Of a stretch of 64,000 bases of DNA, positions 57,948 through 64,000 are shown in pieces; position 1 is the first letter of the stretch; each line of letters starts with the position of its first letter. Where the stretch lies: contig NZ_WUTW01000005.1 in NCBI RefSeq assembly GCF_009831215.1, positions 1 through 64,000 of the forward strand. Reading direction: 5' to 3'. A program made the position numbers and the translations under genes. This DNA comes from Actinomadura rayongensis. Lineage in GTDB: Bacteria > Actinomycetota > Actinomycetes > Streptosporangiales > Streptosporangiaceae. The notes beneath the pieces were generated by a model that ran no database searches, was not told the DNA's origin, and was given only the letters and a program-made list of their open reading frames with translations.

Positions 57948-59233
57948 GCCGTCACCTCCGCGCGGCTCGTGGTGGGAAAGCGGCTGGAAAAGCGGGTGGT
58001 CGCATCCTCGTACACCTCGAGGAGCCTGTCGACGGTGGCGTCCCAGCCGAAGGCGCGGGCGTGCCGGACGGCGCCGCGCGCGAGCCGGTCGCGGCGGCCG
58101 GGGTCGTCGTGCAGGCCGCGCAGCACGGCGGCGTAGGCGGCGGGGTCGTGGCCGCGCACGAGGACGCCGGAGTCGCCGTCGCGGACGGCCGTGCGCAGCC
58201 CGCCCACCGAGGACGCGACGACGGGCGTCCCGCACGCCTGCGACTCGACGGCGACGAGCCCGAACGACTCGTTGTACGACGGGACGACGGTGACGTCGGC
58301 GGCGCGGTACCAGTCGGCCAGCTCGTCCTGCGGGCACGGCGGCTCGAAGCGGACGACGCCGCCGAGCCCGAGGTCGGCGGCGAGCTTCTGAAGCTGTTCG
58401 GGCTGGCGCCGGCCCGTGCCGGACGGCCCGCCGACGACGGCGACGACGAGCCGGTTCCGCAGCGCGGGGTCGTCGTCGAGCATCCGGGCGACGGCGCGCA
58501 GCAGCACGTCGGGGGCCTTGAGCGGCTGGATCCGTCCGACGAACAGCAGCACGAACGCGTCCTGCGGCAGCCCGAGCCGCCGCCGAACAACCCCGGTGAA
58601 TCCCGGCGTGAACATGCCGAGATCGACGCCCGGGCTGACGGTCGCGACCCGCGACGGCGCCGCGCCGTACAGGTCGATCAGCTCGCGGGCCTCCTCGGCG
58701 GTGTTGGCGACGAGCCGGTCGGCGCAGTCCACGACCTGCTGCTCGCCGAGGACGCGCTCGGCCGGCTCGGGCCGGTCCCCGGCGGCGAGCGCGGCGTTCT
58801 TCACCTTGGCCATCGTGTGCATCGAGTGGACGAGCGGAACCCCCCACCGGTGCCGGGCGGCCCATCCGGCCTGCCCCGACAGCCAGTAGTGCGTGTGCAG
58901 GAGGTCGTAGTGGCCGGGTTCGTGGCACGCCTCGGCGCGCAGCACGGCGGAGGTGAACCCGCAGAGCTGGCGGGGCAGCTCGCTCTTGTCCAGCTCCTCG
59001 AACGGCCCGGCGACGACGTTGCGGACGTTCACCCCGGGGGCCAGCTCGGCGACCGGGGGCAGGGCGCGGGACGTGGCGCGCGTGAACACGTCCACCTCGA
59101 TGCCGCGGGCGGCCAGCCGTCTGGCGACCTCGACGATGTAGACGTTCATCCCGCCCGCGTCGCCCGTTCCGGGCTGGTCCAGCGGCGACGTGTGGACGCT
59201 GATCGTCGCGATCCGGCTGATTCGACCCGACAC
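57944..59233 (-). CDS. mshA: D-inositol-3-phosphate glycosyltransferase (mycothiol pathway)
   Basis: The 429-residue GT4 enzyme transfers GlcNAc to inositol-3-phosphate, the first step of mycothiol synthesis. It has the N-terminal TSPLDQPGTGDAGGMNVYIV acceptor loop, VGRIQPLKAPDVLL, and the donor EX7E motif in SYNESFGLVAVESQACGTPV. The GTG at 59233 has GGAGG seven bases upstream. It is in an operon with the coupled YbjN gene. Confidence 0.95.
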   Translation of the reverse strand: MSGRISRIATISVHTSPLDQPGTGDAGGMNVYIVEVARRLAARGIEVDVFTRATSRALPPVAELAPGVNVRNVVAGPFEELDKSELPRQLCGFTSAVLRAEACHEPGHYDLLHTHYWLSGQAGWAARHRWGVPLVHSMHTMAKVKNAALAAGDRPEPAERVLGEQQVVDCADRLVANTAEEARELIDLYGAAPSRVATVSPGVDLGMFTPGFTGVVRRRLGLPQDAFVLLFVGRIQPLKAPDVLLRAVARMLDDDPALRNRLVVAVVGGPSGTGRRQPEQLQKLAADLGLGGVVRFEPPCPQDELADWYRAADVTVVPSYNESFGLVAVESQACGTPVVASSVGGLRTAVRDGDSGVLVRGHDPAAYAAVLRGLHDDPGRRDRLARGAVRHARAFGWDATVDRLLEVYEDATTRFSSRFPTTSRAEVTA

Positions 59234-59342
59234 CGGGACACCACCTCCGGTAGAGCAACCTATCCACCCGTCCGGGTGTTCCCGCCCCAACCCGGGCAGG
59301 GCCGGTCGTGCCGTCCGGACCCTTCCCTGGAAAGCTGGGCGC

Positions 59343-60098
59343 ATGCGCAAAACGGCTGTGATCACGGGTGCGAGCAGCGGGATCGGCGCGGCGACGGCCC
59401 GCCGGCTCGCGGCGGAGGGATTCCACGTCGTCCTGGCGGCGCGGCGGCGCGACCGGCTGGATCTGCTGGCGGCGGAGCTGGGCGCGCTGCCGGGCGCGGG
59501 CAAGGTCGCGCCGGTCACGCTGGACGTCACCGACCAGGACTCGGTGGACGCGCTCGCCGCCGGACTGGACGCCTGCCACGTGCTCGTCAACAACGCGGGC
59601 GGCGCGATCGGGCTGGAGGCGGTCCGCGACGCCGACCCCGAGGACTGGCGGACGATGTACGAGACGAACGTCCTCGGGCTGCTGCGGATGACCAAGGCGC
59701 TGCTGCCCAAGTTGGTCGCGAGCGGCGCCGGGCACGTGGTGAACATCACGTCGCTGGCGGGGCACGTCCCGTACGAGGGCGGCGCGGGCTACAACGCGGC
59801 CAAGCACGCGGCGTACGCGGTGAACGAGGTGCTGCGGCTGGAGCTGGTCGCCGAGCCGGTGCGGGTCACCGAGATCGCGCCGGGCCTGGTCAAGACCGAG
59901 GAGTTCAGCCTGGTGCGCTTCCGGGGCGACGCGGCGCGGGCCGAGGAGCCGTACCGGGGCGTGCCGGGGCCGCTGGTCGCCGAGGACGTCGCGGACTGCG
60001 TGGCGTGGGCGGTGACGCGTCCCGAGCACGTCAACATCGACCGGATCGACGTGCAGCCGCGCGCCCAGGCCGCCCCGCACAGGCTCCACCGCGAGTGA
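59343..60098 (+). CDS. Short-chain dehydrogenase/reductase (YdfG-like)
   Basis: The 251-residue classical SDR has cofactor loop TGASSGIGAATARRLAAEG, NNAGG, catalytic Ser in NITSLAGH and YNAAKHA with Tyr/Lys. The sequence resembles the YdfG-type NADP-dependent serine/3-hydroxy acid dehydrogenase group (EIAPGLVKTEEFSLVRF). It is divergent from mshA over 109 bases. Confidence 0.93.
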   Translation: MRKTAVITGASSGIGAATARRLAAEGFHVVLAARRRDRLDLLAAELGALPGAGKVAPVTLDVTDQDSVDALAAGLDACHVLVNNAGGAIGLEAVRDADPEDWRTMYETNVLGLLRMTKALLPKLVASGAGHVVNITSLAGHVPYEGGAGYNAAKHAAYAVNEVLRLELVAEPVRVTEIAPGLVKTEEFSLVRFRGDAARAEEPYRGVPGPLVAEDVADCVAWAVTRPEHVNIDRIDVQPRAQAAPHRLHRE

Positions 60099-60162
60099 CG
60101 ACTCAGACCGTCCCCGCCGGGTAGGCGCCCCCGGACGCAAGCGAGGCCCAGGGGGTTGGACT

Positions 60163-62652
60163 ATGGCGGAGACGTGGGAGACGGACTGGGAGCGGGAGCT
60201 GGTCCTCCCGCTCGCCGATCCGGACGCGGCCGACGCCGCCCGCGTCGGCGCGAAGGGCGCGGCGCTGGCGCGGACGGCCATCGCGGGGCTGCGCGTCCCG
60301 GCCGGGTTCCATGTGACGGAGAAGGCGTACCGCCGGTACGTCGACGAGGCCGGGATCGGCGGCGAGATCCTGACGGCCGTCGCCGACCTCGGCCCGGACG
60401 AGGCCGAACGCGCGATCGGCGAGTTGTTCGCTAAGCACGAGCCGGGGACCGAGCTGAGCGGCGCGATCCGCTGGGCGTACTCCGACCTCGGCGACCGCGA
60501 GCACGAGGTGGCGGTGCGGGCGTCGGGCGCCGAGGAGATCGCGGGCCTGGCGTTCGGCGGGCGCTATCTCGCGCGGCTCGGCGTGCGCGGCGACACCGCG
60601 CTGCTGGCGGCGGTCCGCGAGGTGTGGGCGTCGCTGTGGACGGCGCAGGCCATCCTCTACCGCGAGCGCGCCGGGATCCGGCACGAGGACGCGGCGATGG
60701 CGATCGTCGTCCAGTCGATGCTGGAGCCGTCGGCCGCCGGGACGCTGTTCACGGTCGCGCCGATGAGCGAGGCGGCCGGCCACATGCTGGTGAACGCGAG
60801 CCGGGACGAGGCGGGCCGGCACGAGGCCGAGCAGATCGTCGTGGACCGCTCGTCGGGCAAGGTCGCGGCGCGCCGCACGTCCGGCGCGACCGTGCTGTCC
60901 GCCCGGGACGCCGCCGAGCTGGCGCGCGTCGGCCTGCGGGTCGAGGAGCTGTTCGAGCGGCCGATGATGGTGCGGTGGGCGCGGCACGAGGGCGTCCCGT
61001 GGGTGCTCCAGGCGACGCCGGTGTCCAGCCTCGGCGACACCGAGGTGTGGAACGACAGCATCGCGGGCGACGACGTGTGGAGCAACGGCGCGACCGGCGA
61101 GATCGCCGCGGACGTCATGACGCCGTGCACGTGGTCGCTGGCCCGGCTGATGCTCCAGGCGTCCGCGCCCGCGACGTCGGTGCCGGGGTTCCGGACGTTC
61201 GGCGTCGTCGGCGGGCGCCTGTACCAGAACTTGAGCGTCCGGGCCGCGATCGCGCGGGCGTTCGGGCGCTCCAGCCCGCCCTCCGCGCTGTACGACCGGC
61301 TGCCCGGCGAGGACGAGGCCGAGCCCGCGCCGCTGCCGCGCCGCGCGGTGCTGCGCGCGGTCGGGCCGGTGGCGGCCCGGTCGGCGGCGCGCGGGGCGGC
61401 GAACCGGCGGCGGGTGAAGGAGTTCCTGGCGCGGGCGCGGGACCGGTCCGACACGCTGCGGCGCCGGGCCGCCGACGCCCCGACGGAGCGCGACCTGATC
61501 CGCCTCTGGCACGACGAGATCCTGCCGCACCTGAAGACGTGCGGGGAGATGGAGGAGGCGGCCGGCGGGCAGCGCTCCGGATCGCTGTCGGCGGTGCACC
61601 CCGCCGTGGCCGCCGCCGTCGGCGAGGAGGACGCGAACCTGCTGCTCACCGGCGTGGCCGCGCCGGACGGGACGCCGTCGGCGACGCTCGGCCCGATCGT
61701 CGGCCTCGCCCGGTACGCGCGCGGGATCATCGGCCGCGACACCTACCGGCAGCGGTGGGGGCACCGGGGTCCCGAGGAGTTCGAGCTGGCGACGCCGCGT
61801 CCCGCCGAGGACCCCGAGTGGCCGGGGCCGGTGTCGGACGAGGCGCGCGCCGCCGTGACGCTGCTGCGCAGTCGGGAGCGGCAGCGCCGGGAGGCGTGGT
61901 GGCGGCTGCGCGAGCGGCATCCGGGGCAGGCCGCGCGGATCTCGCGCCGCGTCGCGAAGTTCTCCCGGGTGACCTACCAGCGGGAGGCGGTCCGGTCGGA
62001 GACGGTGCGGGCGATGTGGGCCGTCCGGCAGTTCGTGCTGCGCGCCGGGGAGCTGACCGGGTGCGGGGACGACCTGTTCTTCCTGCCGATCGACGAGATC
62101 CTGGCGGTGCTCGACGGGGACCGGCGTCCGCTGGAGCGCGTCGCCGTCCGCCGCCGCACCTACGAGCGGTACCGGTCGCTGCCGCCCTACCCGACGCTGA
62201 TCAAGGGCCGGTTCGACCCGTTCGCGTGGGCGGCCGACCCGGACCGCCGGACGGACGTCTACGAGGGCCCCGAGCCCGCCGCGCAGGAGGACGGCGGCAC
62301 GCTGCCGGGCTTCGCGGGCTCGGCGGGCGTCGTGGAGGGCCCGGTGCGGGTCCTCGCGCACGCCGAGGACGGCGACCACCTGCGCGACGGCGAGGTCATC
62401 GTCGCGATGGTCACCAACATCGGCTGGTCGCCGCTGTTCACGCGGGCGTCGGCGGTGATCACCGACGTGGGGGCGCCGCTGTCGCACATGGTCGTCGCGG
62501 CGCGCGAGCTGGGCATCCCGGCGGTCGTCGGGACGGGCGACGCGACGGCGCGGCTGCGCACCGGCGACATCGTCCGGGTGGACGGGACGCGCGGCACGGT
62601 CGAGGTGCTGGAGCGGCGCGTCACGGAGCCAGAGCGCGCCACGGCACGCTGA
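60163..62652 (+). CDS. PEP-synthase/rifampicin phosphotransferase-like enzyme
   Basis: The 829-residue protein has the three-domain layout of Rph and PEP synthase. The N-terminal ATP-grasp half is GAKGAALARTAIAGLRVPAG, then VRASGAEEIAGLAF and VVQSMLEPSAAGTLFTVAP. A middle substrate-binding part (about 290-690) follows, then the C-terminal swivelling domain with H775 in GAPLSHMVVAARELGIPAVV. The ATP-site motif usually written QARP reads QATP here, so nucleotide binding may differ. It could phosphorylate an antibiotic or another small molecule with ATP; the substrate is unknown. The last 32 bases overlap the convergent methyltransferase gene. Confidence 0.82.
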   Translation: MAETWETDWERELVLPLADPDAADAARVGAKGAALARTAIAGLRVPAGFHVTEKAYRRYVDEAGIGGEILTAVADLGPDEAERAIGELFAKHEPGTELSGAIRWAYSDLGDREHEVAVRASGAEEIAGLAFGGRYLARLGVRGDTALLAAVREVWASLWTAQAILYRERAGIRHEDAAMAIVVQSMLEPSAAGTLFTVAPMSEAAGHMLVNASRDEAGRHEAEQIVVDRSSGKVAARRTSGATVLSARDAAELARVGLRVEELFERPMMVRWARHEGVPWVLQATPVSSLGDTEVWNDSIAGDDVWSNGATGEIAADVMTPCTWSLARLMLQASAPATSVPGFRTFGVVGGRLYQNLSVRAAIARAFGRSSPPSALYDRLPGEDEAEPAPLPRRAVLRAVGPVAARSAARGAANRRRVKEFLARARDRSDTLRRRAADAPTERDLIRLWHDEILPHLKTCGEMEEAAGGQRSGSLSAVHPAVAAAVGEEDANLLLTGVAAPDGTPSATLGPIVGLARYARGIIGRDTYRQRWGHRGPEEFELATPRPAEDPEWPGPVSDEARAAVTLLRSRERQRREAWWRLRERHPGQAARISRRVAKFSRVTYQREAVRSETVRAMWAVRQFVLRAGELTGCGDDLFFLPIDEILAVLDGDRRPLERVAVRRRTYERYRSLPPYPTLIKGRFDPFAWAADPDRRTDVYEGPEPAAQEDGGTLPGFAGSAGVVEGPVRVLAHAEDGDHLRDGEVIVAMVTNIGWSPLFTRASAVITDVGAPLSHMVVAARELGIPAVVGTGDATARLRTGDIVRVDGTRGTVEVLERRVTEPERATAR

Positions 62653-63439
62653 CCTCGCCGAGCCGCCAGCGCGTCCGCCCGCCGAGCGGGGGCCGCGCCA
62701 GCACCGGCTGAGTCCGGGCCAGCAGCGCGACGGCCTCCACCCAGCGGGCGCGCGGCCCGAACGCCGAGTGCGGCGCGGCGGCGGCCCAGCAGCGGTCGAA
62801 CTCGGCGAGGAACGCGTGGACGCGCTCGCCGGGGACGTTGCGGTGGATCAGCGTCTTCGGCAGCCGCTCGGCGAACCCGGACGGGCGGTCCAGCGCGTCC
62901 ACGCGGGCGGCGAACGTGACCGTCCGGGGGCCTTCGGGGCCGAGCGCGACCCAGACGGCGCGGCGTCCGATCTCGTCGCAGGTGCCCTCGACCAGGACGC
63001 CGCGCGGGTGCAGGCGGGAGCGCAGGTCGTCCCAGGCGCGCCAGGCGGCGGCCTCGTCGTACTGGCGCAGGACGTTGAACGCGCGGACGAGCACGGGCGG
63101 CCGGTCCACCGGCAGCTCGAACCCGCCGCGCCGGAACGCCAGCCCGGGGTAGGCGCCGCCGGACGCGGCGAGGAACGCCGTCCCGCGCGCGACCCGGTCC
63201 GGCTCGATCTCGACGCCGGTGACCTCCAGCCCCGGCGCCACCGCGCGCAGCCGCGTGTACAGCTCGACGGCCGTGACCGGCGACGCCCCGTACCCGAGGT
63301 CCACGGCGAGCGGACGGTCGGCGGCGCGCAGGGCGGCGCGCTGCGTCGCGGCGATCCAGCGGTCCACGCGGCGCAGCCGGTTGGGGGCGGTCGTGCCCCG
63401 GGTGATCTCGCCCTGGGGCCGCCGGGTTCGGGGGGCCAT
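62621..63439 (-). CDS. Class I SAM-dependent methyltransferase
   Basis: The 272-residue protein starts in TRGTTAPNRLRRVDRWIA. Its SAM motif is LAVDLGYGASPVTAVELYTR, with VTGVEIEPDRVARG and FNVLRQYDEAAAWRAWDDL in the catalytic part. Homologous actinomycete proteins are annotated only as methyltransferase-like. The start at 63439 gives the common N-terminus; an upstream in-frame ATG (63469) is possible. It is divergent from gvpO. Confidence 0.85.
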   Translation of the reverse strand: MAPRTRRPQGEITRGTTAPNRLRRVDRWIAATQRAALRAADRPLAVDLGYGASPVTAVELYTRLRAVAPGLEVTGVEIEPDRVARGTAFLAASGGAYPGLAFRRGGFELPVDRPPVLVRAFNVLRQYDEAAAWRAWDDLRSRLHPRGVLVEGTCDEIGRRAVWVALGPEGPRTVTFAARVDALDRPSGFAERLPKTLIHRNVPGERVHAFLAEFDRCWAAAAPHSAFGPRARWVEAVALLARTQPVLARPPLGGRTRWRLGEVSVPWRALAP

Positions 63440-63534
63440 CGCGGTAAAGAGTACGAGGTCAGGCGACATGGCCGACTCGTTGTTCTTTGCCCGGGGTGTT
63501 TGAGCGTTTTGTCCCCGGGCACCCCGGCGGAACG

Positions 63535-63831
63535 ATGAACGAGACCGAACGGAACGGCGACTCCCCCGGCCGCACGCTGTCGGCCGTCGCCAGGGTGCGC
63601 AGGGCCCGCGACCAGTTCGTGGAGCTGACCGGGCACGAGCCCGAGTCGGTGTCGGCCCTGCGCCGCGCCGAGGACGGCTGGGAGATCCGGTTCGAGGTCC
63701 TGGAGCTGGCGCGCGTCCCGGACACGATGAGCCTGCTGGCGAGTTACCGGGTGACGCTCGACGACGACGGTGAGCTGCTCGGCTACGAGCGCTGTCACCG
63801 CTACACGCGGGGCCAGGCGGACCGTTCCTGA
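63535..63831 (+). CDS. gvpO: Gas vesicle accessory protein GvpO
   Basis: The 98-residue protein matches GvpO: RARDQFVELTGHEPESVSAL, GWEIRFEVLELARVPDTMSL and YRVTLDDDGELLGYERCHRY. GvpO opens the actinomycete gas vesicle clusters and is needed for their assembly or expression. GGCGG precedes the ATG. gvpA follows after 21 bases. Confidence 0.94.
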   Translation: MNETERNGDSPGRTLSAVARVRRARDQFVELTGHEPESVSALRRAEDGWEIRFEVLELARVPDTMSLLASYRVTLDDDGELLGYERCHRYTRGQADRS

Positions 63832-63852
63832 ACCCCCCGAGGAGGACCCCCC

Positions 63853-64000
63853 ATGTCAGTGATGACGGAAGCGAGGACCACCCCCAATACCAGCGCCGGA
63901 CGGCGCGGATCCCTGTACGACGTCCTCGAACTGGTGCTGGACCGAGGACTGGTGATCGACGTCTTCGTCCGCGTCTCGCTGGTGGGCATCGAGCTGCTCA
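63853..64000 (+). CDS. gvpA: Gas vesicle structural protein GvpA (5' part)
   Basis: Forty-nine codons are visible before the window ends: an N-terminal Thr/Arg-rich tail, then SLYDVLELVLDRGLVIDVFV and RVSLVGIELL. The latter is the amphipathic helix-strand of the GvpA/GvpJ shell protein. Position just after gvpO fits GvpA; GvpJ or GvpS paralogues look similar in this part. GAGGAGG precedes the ATG at 63853. Confidence 0.9.
   Translation, partial: MSVMTEARTTPNTSAGRRGSLYDVLELVLDRGLVIDVFVRVSLVGIELL

Overview
The window is about 70% or more G+C and has the gene vocabulary of a filamentous actinobacterium: mycothiol glycosyltransferase (mshA), CarD, a second GroEL with paired CIRCE operators, ECF sigma factors, a PASTA-less Ser/Thr kinase, the phoU/phoR-phoP block next to gpmA and mshA, and the start of an actinomycete gas vesicle cluster (gvpO-gvpA). 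Gene order is chromosomal and resembles Streptomyces and Thermomonosporaceae; an Actinomadura-like organism is my best guess, not a proof. There is no phage, transposon or CRISPR array.

Left part (1-22 kb). The first 270 bases are the promoters and leader of an rRNA operon that runs left off the window. Then come a small coupled gene pair, groEL, and a SAM-I riboswitch driving a threonine-synthase-like enzyme with a MoaD/ThiS-type sulfur carrier. Trehalose synthesis is split (otsA at 6.6 kb, otsB at 12.6 kb) around a divergent ECF sigma factor / Ser-Thr kinase pair and a PadR regulator. After a pentamer-repeat island come a SHOCT protein, a membrane subtilase with a very long cytoplasmic tail, an acetate-type symporter with its DUF485 partner, an unassigned HExxH protein and tRNA-Thr(UGU).

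Middle (22-43 kb). A truncated sigma factor and anti-sigma-like remnant abut three 52-bp repeats. A secreted subtilase/FG-GAP protein precedes a two-gene operon of a secreted esterase and a zinc-ribbon methyltransferase. There follows a dense run of regulators paired with enzymes or transporters (WYL, SigJ-like ECF, XRE, ArsR, MarR, TetR), several with visible operators. Between them lie repeat-rich gene-free islands, including a 14-copy GGACGTCG octamer array.

Right part (43-64 kb). This is a conserved housekeeping stretch: topoisomerase IB, a zinc alcohol dehydrogenase, rlmB, a Clp-N protein, cysS, ispF and carD (with no ispD between them), phoP-phoR divergent from phoU across a PHO-box-like element, gpmA, a YbjN protein and mshA. 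It ends with a rifampicin-phosphotransferase-like enzyme, a methyltransferase, gvpO and the 5' end of gvpA.

Four themes recur: sulfur/methionine control (riboswitch operon), envelope and secretion stress (sigma/kinase, subtilases), local one-component regulators with neighbouring targets, and intergenic islands of simple repeats with different unit lengths (5/15, 8, about 30, 52 bp).
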